Part shown: positions 1 to 6,699 of the stretch, one piece after another | Numbering within the stretch: position 1 is the stretch's first letter | Layout: every line of letters begins with the position of its first letter | The notes under the pieces: model-generated | What the model was told of the DNA's origin: nothing | The model's input: the letters and a program-made list of their open reading frames with translations, nothing else | Databases searched by the model: none | Translations under genes and position numbers: made by a program | Source of the DNA: Pseudomonadota bacterium | Lineage (GTDB): Bacteria > Desulfobacterota > Desulfobacteria > Desulfobacterales > Desulfobacteraceae | Assembly: GCA_018812385.1 (NCBI GenBank) | Contig: JAHJDU010000301.1 | Coordinates: 1-7,905 of the forward strand | Direction: 5' to 3' | Length of the DNA stretch: 7,905 nucleotides

Positions 1-809
1 ATCAGGGGATCGGGTATGGGAACAGCTGACAACAGTGCTTTTGTATAGGGATGTAAAGGAGTTTCATAAAGTTTTCGATCAGAGGCCAGTTCCACAATCC
101 GTCCCAGGTACATGACCGCCACCCGGTGGGAAATATACTCCACCACGCTTAAATCATGGGCAATAAATAAATAGGCAAGGTTCATCTCTTCCTGGAGATC
201 CTTGAGCAGATTGATGATCTGGGCCTGGATGGATACATCCAGGGCAGAGACAGCCTCGTCACAGATGATCACATCTGGTTTTACGGCAAGGGCTCTCGCA
301 ATACCGATGCGCTGGCGCTGGCCCCCGGAAAATTCATGAGGGTACCGGCCCATATGGGCCGGCCGCAGTCCCACCCGGTTCATCAGTTCTGCCACCCTTT
401 GCATGATCTCAGGTTTGGGCAAATTCTCATAATTTTTAATGGGCTCGGCAATGATCTGGCCCACGCTCATCCTGGGATTCAGGGAGGAAAAAGGGTCCTG
501 AAAAATAATCTGAAGGGATGTCCTGGTCTTTCTCAAGGCCTCTTTATCCATTTTACCCAGGTCATTTCCCTTAAAGAGGACCTTTCCTGCAGTAGGTTGA
601 GTCAGCCTCAGAATAGATCGTCCCACTGTTGTCTTACCGCAGCCGCTTTCCCCGACTATTCCCAGCGTTTCTCCCGCGTTCAGATGAAAACTCACTCCAT
701 CAACAGCCTTTACATGGTTTACGATTTTTTGAAAAAAACCTTTCCGAACGGGGTAATATTTTTTTAAATTTTCAACTTCTAAAACAGGCATGGGATCAGT
801 TTTCTCCAT
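1..809 (-). CDS. dppF: Peptide ABC transporter ATP-binding protein, DppF/OppF type (C-terminus outside window)
   Basis: This is the second ATPase of a peptide importer; it pairs with DppD on the cytoplasmic face of DppBC and hydrolyses ATP to drive uptake. From the ATG at 809 the window encodes 269 residues and then the edge cuts it. The usual family length of about 320-330 suggests roughly 50-60 residues are missing. Visible motifs are Walker A GESGCGKT (53-60), the Q-loop Q104, signature SGGQRQR (161-167), Walker B with catalytic E185 in CDEAVSALD (an A where many relatives have P), and switch H218. The conserved HPYTKALL that opens the C-terminal oligopeptide-transporter domain is at about 253-260. 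The start is uncertain. ATG 809 overlaps the dppD stop by 14 nt. ATG 791 gives the family-typical MPVLEVENLKKYYP beginning and has GGAG 12 nt upstream. ATG 815 is also in frame. The subfamily call is firm; the substrate is not. Confidence 0.95.
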   Translation of the reverse strand, partial: MEKTDPMPVLEVENLKKYYPVRKGFFQKIVNHVKAVDGVSFHLNAGETLGIVGESGCGKTTVGRSILRLTQPTAGKVLFKGNDLGKMDKEALRKTRTSLQIIFQDPFSSLNPRMSVGQIIAEPIKNYENLPKPEIMQRVAELMNRVGLRPAHMGRYPHEFSGGQRQRIGIARALAVKPDVIICDEAVSALDVSIQAQIINLLKDLQEEMNLAYLFIAHDLSVVEYISHRVAVMYLGRIVELASDRKLYETPLHPYTKALLSAVPIPDPL

Positions 810-1791
810 AATCATCCGATGTCAGCCAGCAGGCTACCCGACGGTTTTTTTTAAAGTAGATCATGGGTGGTGATTCTTTTTTGCAGATGTCCATGGCCTC
901 ACTGCACCGGGGATGGAAACTGCATCCCTTTGGCATGTGCAAAAGATTGGGCACAATACCGGGTATCTCATTGAGCCGGGTCTTTATATTTCTGGTTATT
1001 ATGGGTATGGATTTTAACAATCCTTTAGTATAAGGATGCCTGGCATCATGGAATAATTCCACCACAGGCGCTTCTTCCACCACCCGGCCCGCATACATGA
1101 CCACGACTCTGCTGGCCATCTGGGCCACCACCCCCAGATCATGGGTGATCAGGACAATGGATGTATTTGATCCTTTTTTCAGATGCTCCAGGAGCCGGAT
1201 AATCTGGGCCTGGATGGTTACATCCAGGGCGGTTGTGGGTTCATCTGCAAAAATGAGGCGGGGATTGCAGGACAGGGCCATGGCTATCACGACCCGCTGG
1301 CGCATCCCTCCGGACAATTTATGGGGGTATTGGCTGGCTCGTATTTCAGGAGAAGGGATCTGTACCATTTCCAGCATATGGATTGCTTTTTCCCAGGCTT
1401 TTTTTTTGTCAAGTTTTTCATGGAGACGTAAGCTTTCTGCGATCTGTTCCCCCACCGTTAAAATCGGATTCAAGGATGTCATGGGCTCCTGGAAAATCAT
1501 GGAAATAGTGCTGCCCCGGATCATCCGCATTTCCTCCGGATCCAGATTGAGCAGGTTTTTCCCATCAAAATCCACTTGCCCCTGGATGGTGGTCATGGAA
1601 GGATTTAAAAGTCTGAGTACGGAAAGGGCTGTCACGCTTTTTCCACATCCGCTTTCCCCCACAAGCCCCAGGGTTTCTCCGGGAAAAACATCAAAATCGA
1701 CCCCGTCCACGGCAGTGATGATCCCGTCATGGGTATGAAAACTGGTTTTCAGCCCTTTTATGGAGAGAAGCGGGTCTGAATTTGCTTTCAT
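796..1791 (-). CDS. dppD: Peptide ABC transporter ATP-binding protein, DppD/OppD type
   Basis: This is the first ATPase of the importer, 331 residues and full length for the family. It shows Walker A GESGCGKS (45-52), the Q-loop Q101, signature LSGGMRQR (159-166), Walker B LIFADEP with E184, and H-loop H217. The C-terminal oligopeptide-transporter domain follows from about 252 (HPYTKGLL). It carries the family cysteine set C290, C296, C303 and C321, which binds an iron-sulfur cluster in at least one characterised OppD. The start ATG overlaps the dppC stop as ATGA, and AGGAG lies 6 nt upstream (1798-1802), which supports both the start and translational coupling. The stop overlaps the start of dppF. 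Nothing looks truncated. Whether it serves dipeptides, longer peptides or another solute cannot be read from an ATPase. Confidence 0.97.
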   Translation of the reverse strand: MKANSDPLLSIKGLKTSFHTHDGIITAVDGVDFDVFPGETLGLVGESGCGKSVTALSVLRLLNPSMTTIQGQVDFDGKNLLNLDPEEMRMIRGSTISMIFQEPMTSLNPILTVGEQIAESLRLHEKLDKKKAWEKAIHMLEMVQIPSPEIRASQYPHKLSGGMRQRVVIAMALSCNPRLIFADEPTTALDVTIQAQIIRLLEHLKKGSNTSIVLITHDLGVVAQMASRVVVMYAGRVVEEAPVVELFHDARHPYTKGLLKSIPIITRNIKTRLNEIPGIVPNLLHMPKGCSFHPRCSEAMDICKKESPPMIYFKKNRRVACWLTSDDYGEN

Positions 1792-2684
1792 ATCCTGCTC
1801 CTTGGGTCAAAGGCATCCCTGAGGCCGTCTCCCAGCAGGTTAAAGCTCAAGACTGCCAGAAAAATAGCAATTCCGGGAAAGGTTGCCACATGGGGTGTGC
1901 CCATCATATAGGCCCTTGCCGATCCCAGCATGGATCCCCATTCAGGCGTGGGCGGCTGAACTCCTATTCCTAAAAAACCCAGGCCTGCAGCAAATAAAAT
2001 AGCCGTTCCCATACCCAGGCTTGTCTGAACAATGATGGGGGCCAGAACATTTGGCAGGATATGGCGAAGAATAATGTGCCGGTCCTTTGTACCGATTGCC
2101 CGGGCCGCTTCCACATAGACCTCTTCCCTTACTATCAGAACACATCCCCTTACCAGTCGAATATACATCGGCACCATACTGATCCCGATGGAGATCACAG
2201 TGTTGTTTAATCCCACTCCCAGGATGGCCACCAGGGCCAGGGCCAGCAAAAATCCGGGAAAAGCAAGCATCATATCCGTAAATCGCTGGATGATAAAGTC
2301 TGTCTTTCCCCCGTAATAGCCTGAGATAAGGCCGACCGGCACTCCGAATATAAGACCTACTCCCACGACACCCACGGCAATCATCAAAGAGACCCTGGAC
2401 CCGTAAAGAATGCGGCCTAGAATGGACCGGCCCAGTTCATCCGTTCCCAGAAAATACTCTGCACCAGGGGGGGAAAGGGAATGCATCAGGTTGGGGGCTG
2501 AAGGATTTCCCCTGAACAGAACCGGTGCGCCCAGTGCGCACCCGATATAGATTAAGAGGAAAATTCCACCCACGAGAGCTGCTTTATTCCGCTTAAGCTT
2601 GGCCCAGCCACGGCTGGAAGAAGATTTAATATCCTCTGCCGTATCATCATCATTGTTTTTTGTGTTTATATAAATATCATTCAT
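1788..2684 (-). CDS. dppC: Peptide ABC transporter permease, DppC/OppC type
   Basis: This is the second inner-membrane permease subunit and forms the translocation path with DppB. From the ATG at 2684 it has 298 residues. A hydrophilic Asp/Ser-rich N-terminus is followed by a first membrane helix at about 36-55, an external loop, the conserved FLGTDELGRSILGRILYG block (about 78-95), and a multi-helix BPD_transp_1 core. The cytoplasmic EAA loop begins EAARAIGTKD at about 192 and docks on the ATPases. The protein ends in the family-typical DGLRDAFDPRSR. An in-frame ATG at 2711 would add nine residues (MLLWIQEFV) and overlap dppB by 35 nt. I prefer 2684, which overlaps dppB by 8 nt and drops an extension unlike the family, but neither start has a strong Shine-Dalgarno. 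The stop overlaps the dppD start by 4 nt. Confidence 0.95.
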   Translation of the reverse strand: MNDIYINTKNNDDDTAEDIKSSSSRGWAKLKRNKAALVGGIFLLIYIGCALGAPVLFRGNPSAPNLMHSLSPPGAEYFLGTDELGRSILGRILYGSRVSLMIAVGVVGVGLIFGVPVGLISGYYGGKTDFIIQRFTDMMLAFPGFLLALALVAILGVGLNNTVISIGISMVPMYIRLVRGCVLIVREEVYVEAARAIGTKDRHIILRHILPNVLAPIIVQTSLGMGTAILFAAGLGFLGIGVQPPTPEWGSMLGSARAYMMGTPHVATFPGIAIFLAVLSFNLLGDGLRDAFDPRSRI

Positions 2685-3597
2685 AACGAATTCTTGGATC
2701 CACAAAAGCATAAGTCAGGTCAACCACAAGGTTGACCAGGGTATAGAGCAGGCCGAAAATCAAGATACTGCCCTGAATCATGGCATAATCCCTGGCCAGG
2801 ATCGAATCGACAATGAGCCGGCCCAGGCCTGGCCAGGCAAACACGGTTTCTGTTAAAACAGCCCCACCCAGGAGCAGCCCGAATTGAAGCCCCACCACGG
2901 TGATGATGGGGATCAACGCATTTTTAAGGGCATGCTTGATAATGATCGCCTTTTCCTTTAACCCTTTGGACCGGGCAGTGGTCACATAATCCTGGGACAG
3001 AACTTCCAGCATGCAGGACCGGGTCATCCTGGCAATAAAAGCCACCACAAAGGAGGCAAGGGTGATCGATGGCAGGACCAGGTGCTGCCAGGTGCCGATG
3101 CCGCCGGCAGGAAGCCATTGCAGAATCACGGCAAACACGATTATGAGCATGATCCCCAGCCAGAACACAGGCATGGAAATCCCGAAAAGCGAGGCAATGG
3201 TCACCAGATAATCCACCCATGAATAGGGCCTGACCGCTGCAATGATCCCGGCCGGGATGCCAAAGGCACAGGCCAGGGTAATGGCGCACAGGGCAAGAAG
3301 AACGGTGTTCGGAAGTTTTGCCCAGATCTCTTCAATCACCGGGTTCTGGGTCCGGGCCGACAGGCCCAGATCCAGGTGAAACAACCGGTTCAAAAAGGAT
3401 GCATACTGGATATGGATTGGCTTATCCAGTCCCATCTGGACCCTGATTATTTCAACATCCGCAGGTGAGGCCATCTGGCCTGCCAGCACCTGGGCCGGAT
3501 CTCCGGGAAGCATCCTGAGCATGAAAAAAAGCAGCAGGGTGATTCCCAGGAGAACCGGAATAATGGCCAATAATCTTTTTAACAGAAAATTGAGCAT
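2677..3597 (-). CDS. dppB: Peptide ABC transporter permease, DppB/OppB type
   Basis: This is the first inner-membrane permease subunit of the peptide importer, 306 residues and normal for the family. TM1 (about 9-29) is followed by the diagnostic RMLPGDPA motif (28-35) and a periplasmic region with QMGLDKP and a LDLGLS turn. Further hydrophobic segments lie at about 99-121, 131-158, 173-190, 230-250 and 275-297. The EAA loop starts DYVTTARSKGLKEKAI at about 203. The near-end block TETVFAWPGLGRL (249-261) and the terminal FVDPRIRYE are also typical. It starts 9 nt after the binding-protein stop. No good Shine-Dalgarno is visible (only GGAA about 13 nt upstream), so its translation may depend on coupling to the preceding gene. 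Confidence 0.96.
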   Translation of the reverse strand: MLNFLLKRLLAIIPVLLGITLLLFFMLRMLPGDPAQVLAGQMASPADVEIIRVQMGLDKPIHIQYASFLNRLFHLDLGLSARTQNPVIEEIWAKLPNTVLLALCAITLACAFGIPAGIIAAVRPYSWVDYLVTIASLFGISMPVFWLGIMLIIVFAVILQWLPAGGIGTWQHLVLPSITLASFVVAFIARMTRSCMLEVLSQDYVTTARSKGLKEKAIIIKHALKNALIPIITVVGLQFGLLLGGAVLTETVFAWPGLGRLIVDSILARDYAMIQGSILIFGLLYTLVNLVVDLTYAFVDPRIRYE

Positions 3598-3606
3598 GTG
3601 TGTTGA

Positions 3607-5172
3607 TTATTCCATGGTGATATAGGTTGGATAAAATTTCTCCGTTGGCGTGACCACCAGGTTTTTGATCTTGCTGGAATAAGCCAGGACAAATTTTTCA
3701 ACATGGAGCCAGATCCAGGGGCAGTCTTCCCAGATAATTTCTGATGCCTTTTTCAGCAGTGCAAAGCGTTTATTGGTATCAAGCTCTTTTCTGGATGCTA
3801 CCATGATTTCATCATACACTGGATTGCTGTAAAAGGCAGATCCCAGCCCCTTGGGTGGATTGACTTCTGTTGTAAACTGGCCGTAAAGGGCCATGTCCGC
3901 ATCCAGAAACAAGGGACCCCAGCCCAGAAGAAAGACTTCCAATTCAGTTTCTTCAAGGGGTTTTAACAAGCCTGCAGTATAGGTTGGCCAGTCATAGGTT
4001 CTAAGTTCCACCTTAACACCAATGGCCTGGAGATAAGCCTGGACCACTTCTGAAACCTGTTTGTCAAATAGATACCGGCCGTTTGGGGTTCTCATGTTGA
4101 TGGTTTTTGAAAAATCAAAATTGGCTTCTTTTAACAATTGCTTGGCTTTTTCCGGATTATAATCATATTGGTGATCCATTTTAACATAACCGAATAGTTT
4201 AGGGGATACGGGACCGTCCATTGGCTGGGCAGTATTGAACAGTATCCGGTCCACAATGGCTTTCTTGTCAACGGCATAGTTGAATGCCTGGCGGACCTTT
4301 TTATCCATGGTAACACCTTTTTGACAGTTGAGACCCATGAAAATGGTTCTGGTATCCAGGGGCATGTCCACTGTGATAGTGGACAGGGCTTTCAAGGCTG
4401 CCACATTGGAAGGCAAAGGTTTGTAGCAGATATCGACTTCGCCGGTTCTGAGCATGGCTTCACGGGTGGTGGCTTCAGGGACAATTTTAAAGGTGATCTT
4501 GTCAACCGTGGGGGTTTTCCCCCAGTATTTTTCATTCCGGGTCAGCACGATTCTGTCTCCCTTAACCCATTCGCTGAGCACATAGGGGCCTGCACCAACC
4601 GGATGCTGGCGCACGTCCTCACCATATTTTTCCAAAGCTGCCGGACTGATGGGAGATACAAGGGCCATGGACAAGCTGCCATCCAGAGGGGCAAAGGCAT
4701 ACTTAAGGTTCAATTGTACAGTGTAATCATCAATCTTTACACATTCTTTTACCATGGATACGGCAAACCGCAACGGAACCCGCATTTTAGGGTCCAGAAT
4801 CCTGTCCCAGGTCTGTTTGACCACATCAGCGTTAAATGCACTACCATCGCTGAATTGAACTCCTTTTTGAAGGTGCATGATCCAGGTCAGGCCATCTTCT
4901 GACACCGTGTGTTTGGCGAGAAGCCTGGGGTGAAGAGTACCGTCCGGGTCCTGAAAATACATATTGTCATAAACCAGGTCACAGATATTCTGGAACAGGG
5001 TTGTGGTCTGTTCCTGGGGATTCAGGGTGTCTGCATCCACCCCGATTCCGATTTTCAATTCCTTGATCTGGGCAGCACCTGACACGGGTACCAGAAAAAA
5101 AACCGCCATGACGATAATGGCAACACAGGTAAAAAGCTGTTTAAAATGTTTTGATCTCTCTCTTTTTTTCAT
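3607..5172 (-). CDS. dppA: Periplasmic peptide-binding protein, SBP_bac_5 family (DppA/OppA type)
   Basis: This is the periplasmic receptor that captures the solute and delivers it to DppBC. It has 521 residues. The N-terminus is a Sec signal: a basic KKRERSKHFKQ stretch, a hydrophobic core at about 13-31, and probable cleavage near SGA/AQ (31-35). The only early cysteine (C16) sits at the start of the core and not in a lipobox, so a soluble periplasmic protein is likelier than a lipoprotein. Family blocks are IGVDADTLNPQE (43-54), QHPVGAGPYVLSEW (189-202) with TRNEKYWG (211-218), and KVRQAFNYAVDKKAIVD (292-308). The start has an excellent AAAAGGAG (5181-5188) 8 nt upstream. It lies 29 nt after the amidohydrolase gene. 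SBP_bac_5 proteins also bind nickel, glutathione and sugars; peptide is inferred from the peptidase neighbour. Confidence 0.95.
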   Translation of the reverse strand: MKKRERSKHFKQLFTCVAIIVMAVFFLVPVSGAAQIKELKIGIGVDADTLNPQEQTTTLFQNICDLVYDNMYFQDPDGTLHPRLLAKHTVSEDGLTWIMHLQKGVQFSDGSAFNADVVKQTWDRILDPKMRVPLRFAVSMVKECVKIDDYTVQLNLKYAFAPLDGSLSMALVSPISPAALEKYGEDVRQHPVGAGPYVLSEWVKGDRIVLTRNEKYWGKTPTVDKITFKIVPEATTREAMLRTGEVDICYKPLPSNVAALKALSTITVDMPLDTRTIFMGLNCQKGVTMDKKVRQAFNYAVDKKAIVDRILFNTAQPMDGPVSPKLFGYVKMDHQYDYNPEKAKQLLKEANFDFSKTINMRTPNGRYLFDKQVSEVVQAYLQAIGVKVELRTYDWPTYTAGLLKPLEETELEVFLLGWGPLFLDADMALYGQFTTEVNPPKGLGSAFYSNPVYDEIMVASRKELDTNKRFALLKKASEIIWEDCPWIWLHVEKFVLAYSSKIKNLVVTPTEKFYPTYITME

Positions 5173-5201
5173 CTTTACATCTCCTTTTGTAAAACAGTTT
5201 T

Positions 5202-6398
5202 TTATGATTTATCCTCTATGAATTGACCGCCCTTCATGACCCGGGTGATCGCATCGCTTTCATTCAATATGTTTATATCTTCCAGGGGGTTATTTCTCAC
5301 CAGGACCAGATCAGCTATTTTGCCGGGTTCAATGGTGCCAATAATATTTTCCAGGCCAAGCACCTGGGATGCAGTACTGGTTGCGGCTATCAAGGCTTCC
5401 ATGGGAGACAATCCATGCCTGACCAGCAAGGGGATTTCCATGAGGTTTTTCCCGTGATAATTAAACGGGGTTCCTGCATCCGTACCCATGGCAATGGCAA
5501 CACCGGCCTTATGAGCTTTTTTAACGCTCTCTTTGTGGTGGGGGGCAACAATATTATTTTTTTCAACGGCCCAGGCCGGGATACCAGCGGCAATTCCCAT
5601 TTTCCCGATATGGTACAAGGCTGCTATGGTTGGGACAAAAAATACTGAGTTTTTTTTCATAAAGGAAATAATTTCATCTGTGAGATAAATCCCATGCTCA
5701 ATGGAATCAATGCCTGCATGGAGTGCATCCAGAATCCCCTGGCTTCCCATGGCATGGGTAGCCGTCTTTTTTCCTGCCTTGTGGGCCTCTTCAATACCTG
5801 CCTTCATTTCCTCATATGTGAGCTGGGCACTGCCCGGCTCAACGGCAGCTGTCAGAACACCGCCTGTAGCCATGAATTTAACCTGGTCTGCTCCTGCTTT
5901 AATCTGCTCCCGGGCGGCACGCCTGACTTCATCAGGTCCGTCCGCCTCCCGGCCGACGGGCCATCCATGGCCTCCGGTCATGCAAATCAGACGACCTGAT
6001 GCCAACACCCTGGGTCCTTTGATCAAGCCGGATTCAATGGCCTTTTTCAGCTCCAGATCAATGCCGTCTTTTCCCCCCATATCCCGGACCGTGGTAATGC
6101 CTGCCTCCAAAGTTTTCTGGGCATTCTTTACAGCTTTTATGGTTGTGATTACGGCTGATTCACCGGCCAGGGCTCCAATGGGATCAGGGCTGCCTGACAT
6201 GACCAGATGAACATGGCAGTCAATAAATCCTGGAAAAAGGGTGGCATCACCCATGGGAATTTTATGTGTATCTTCCGAAAGCCCTGAGAATGAATCGCTG
6301 ATGCTGACAATTTTGTCATCTTTCACAAGCACTGTGGCATGTTCCAATACCTTGCCATTGCCCACAAATACCCGACCATCTACAAAAGCTGTTTTCAT
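5202..6398 (-). CDS. Metal-dependent amidohydrolase, COG1228 / Xaa-Pro dipeptidase-like carboxypeptidase
   Basis: This 398-residue amidohydrolase-superfamily TIM-barrel enzyme has no signal peptide, so it is cytoplasmic. Metal-site candidates are all present: the HxH pair H62 and H64 in DCHVHL, K174 in QVKFMATGG (a likely carboxylated bridging lysine), H215 in ATHAMG, H235 in IEHG, and D307 in MGTDAGTP. N- and C-terminal parts form the usual beta-sandwich, including GTIEPGKIADLVLV near 354-367. The sequence style matches enzymes annotated as Xaa-Pro dipeptidase or imidazolonepropionase-related. Characterised members of this branch cleave N-acyl or L-Xaa-L-Pro/Lys/Arg dipeptides. Leading a peptide-importer operon, it probably hydrolyses the imported peptides; that is inference. 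The start at 6398 is chosen over 6449 because GGAG lies 5 nt upstream and the upstream extension is low-complexity and lacks a good ribosome site. Confidence 0.9.
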   Translation of the reverse strand: MKTAFVDGRVFVGNGKVLEHATVLVKDDKIVSISDSFSGLSEDTHKIPMGDATLFPGFIDCHVHLVMSGSPDPIGALAGESAVITTIKAVKNAQKTLEAGITTVRDMGGKDGIDLELKKAIESGLIKGPRVLASGRLICMTGGHGWPVGREADGPDEVRRAAREQIKAGADQVKFMATGGVLTAAVEPGSAQLTYEEMKAGIEEAHKAGKKTATHAMGSQGILDALHAGIDSIEHGIYLTDEIISFMKKNSVFFVPTIAALYHIGKMGIAAGIPAWAVEKNNIVAPHHKESVKKAHKAGVAIAMGTDAGTPFNYHGKNLMEIPLLVRHGLSPMEALIAATSTASQVLGLENIIGTIEPGKIADLVLVRNNPLEDINILNESDAITRVMKGGQFIEDKS

Positions 6399-6403
6399 TA
6401 TTT

Positions 6404-6407
6404 CTCC
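6404..6407 (-). promoter_or_regulatory. Ribosome binding site deciding the amidohydrolase start
   Basis: GGAG on the minus strand lies 5 nt before the ATG at 6398. No comparable site precedes the in-frame ATG at 6449, so the shorter 398-residue product is preferred. The leader from the predicted transcription start (about 6463) to this ATG would be about 65 nt. Confidence 0.75.
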
Positions 6408-6440
6408 ATTATTGTCGTTTTTTGATTTATTTTTAATTGT

Positions 6441-6450
6441 TTGTATCAAA
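6441..6450 (+). repeat. Left arm of 10-nt inverted repeat, possible operator
   Basis: TTGTATCAAA here is the exact reverse complement of TTTGATACAA at 6649-6658. This arm lies about 13-22 nt downstream of the predicted start of the importer transcript, a place where a bound repressor could block transcription. In AT-rich DNA a chance 10-nt match in this interval is possible, so the regulatory reading is tentative. Confidence 0.35.
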
Positions 6451-6469
6451 GCTATTCATTGAACTAATG

Positions 6470-6497
6470 ATTTTAACAGATATGAATTCTCAGTCAA
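6470..6497 (-). promoter_or_regulatory. Sigma70-type promoter of the peptide importer operon
   Basis: Read on the minus strand, TTGACT (6497-6492) is followed by a 16-nt spacer and TAAAAT (6475-6470). Both boxes match consensus at five of six positions. The predicted transcription start is near 6463, about 65 nt before the amidohydrolase ATG. The position and strand fit a single promoter driving all six minus-strand genes. This is a prediction from motif match only. Confidence 0.7.
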
Positions 6498-6521
6498 GAC
6501 TAGAACAAATTATTTATAACC

Positions 6522-6527
6522 AAGGAG
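6522..6527 (+). promoter_or_regulatory. Strong Shine-Dalgarno before a short open frame
   Basis: AAGGAG lies 5 nt before the ATG at 6533. It is the best-looking ribosome site on the plus strand of this window, yet the frame it serves stops after 13 codons. See the entry for the short open frame. Confidence 0.4.
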
Positions 6528-6532
6528 ATATA

Positions 6533-6675
6533 ATGAAAATTTATCGAAAGATATTGCAGGTTCCACAGATTTAGTAAAAACACTTATAGCCGTTCTATCA
6601 TGCCTCTATAGCTTATTAAAGATTGTAAACATCCTTTTATTCTGGTATTTTGATACAACAGGCTGTGAATTATAA
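6533..6675 (+). pseudogene. Possible frameshifted small membrane-protein ORF (speculative)
   Basis: The ATG at 6533 opens only 13 codons (MKIYRKILQVPQI, stop TAG 6572-6574). The overlapping frame, starting with the AAT at 6538, is open for 45 codons to a TAA at 6673-6675. One additional A in the AAAA run after the ATG would join the two into a 47-residue protein. It would begin MKNLSKDIAGSTDLVK and contain one hydrophobic stretch at about residues 18-40, rich in L, I, V and aromatics, then a short tail. I recognise no family. Possible readings are a decayed small gene, a base error in the assembly, or a chance open frame in AT-rich DNA. A programmed slip is unlikely because the A-run has no canonical slippery heptamer. 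I see no clear promoter for it. Confidence 0.25.
6649..6658 (+). repeat. Right arm of 10-nt inverted repeat, possible operator
   Basis: TTTGATACAA here is the exact reverse complement of TTGTATCAAA at 6441-6450. It contains the whole TTGATA box proposed as the -35 element of the FKBP promoter, so part of its conservation could simply be promoter sequence. Confidence 0.35.
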
Positions 6676-6676
6676 T
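6650..6676 (+). promoter_or_regulatory. Candidate promoter of the FKBP gene
   Basis: TTGATA (6650-6655), a 15-nt spacer and a perfect TATAAT (6671-6676) would start transcription near 6683, giving a leader of about 17 nt that just includes the Shine-Dalgarno. The spacer is shorter than ideal. Shifting the -35 box by one base (TTTGAT) gives 16 nt. The -10 box is the stronger half of this prediction. Confidence 0.5.
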
Positions 6677-6686
6677 AAAATATTCT

Positions 6687-6692
6687 GGGGAG
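6687..6692 (+). promoter_or_regulatory. Ribosome binding site of the FKBP gene
   Basis: GGGGAG lies 7 nt before the ATG at 6700 and supports that start, which also gives a complete signal peptide. Confidence 0.75.
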
Positions 6693-6699
6693 ATTTTTA

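Larger units (their letters stand above)
6399..6699. other. AT-rich divergent intergenic region
   Basis: This is about 300 bases between the two divergent transcription units. It contains the promoter of the minus-strand importer operon, a promoter for the plus-strand FKBP gene, an exact 10-nt inverted repeat with one arm in each promoter region, and a short plus-strand open frame behind a strong Shine-Dalgarno. These are listed separately. I see no convincing intrinsic terminator here, and none is expected between divergent genes. The base composition is clearly more AT-rich than the flanking coding regions. Confidence 0.8.

Noticed and set aside
336..767. 143-codon plus-strand open frame opposite the dppF ATPase gene
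   Set aside because: It is antisense to a gene with all ABC ATPase motifs, has no recognisable domain, and its composition (H, P, S, Q rich) is that of a shadow frame.
1097..1738. 213-codon plus-strand open frame opposite dppD
   Set aside because: It lies wholly opposite a full-length conserved ATPase; the W/R/S-rich product looks like antisense reading of conserved codons.
4321..4902. 193-codon plus-strand open frame opposite the binding-protein gene
   Set aside because: It is antisense to the conserved SBP_bac_5 coding sequence, with no ribosome site or family signature.
5701..6210. 169-codon plus-strand open frame opposite the amidohydrolase
   Set aside because: It is a shadow of a gene whose catalytic residues are all in the minus frame; low-complexity A/S/P-rich translation.
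6399..6449. N-terminal extension of the amidohydrolase from ATG 6449 (17 more residues)
   Set aside because: The extension is K/N-rich low complexity, has no ribosome site, and would place the start almost at the predicted transcription start. ATG 6398 has GGAG at good spacing.
6421..6450. Possible hairpin in the amidohydrolase leader (TTTGAT with ATCAAA)
   Set aside because: The six-base AT-rich stem with a loop near 20 nt is too weak to call a riboswitch, attenuator or terminator.
6515..6520. TATAAC as a -10 box for the short plus-strand frame
   Set aside because: The transcription start would fall at or within the Shine-Dalgarno at 6522-6527, leaving no usable leader, and no good -35 box is present.
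6533..6541. Programmed -1 frameshift at the AAAA run to express the longer hydrophobic frame
   Set aside because: There is no X XXY YYZ slippery heptamer. Slipping from AAA back to GAA loses first-position pairing, and no downstream stimulatory hairpin is apparent.
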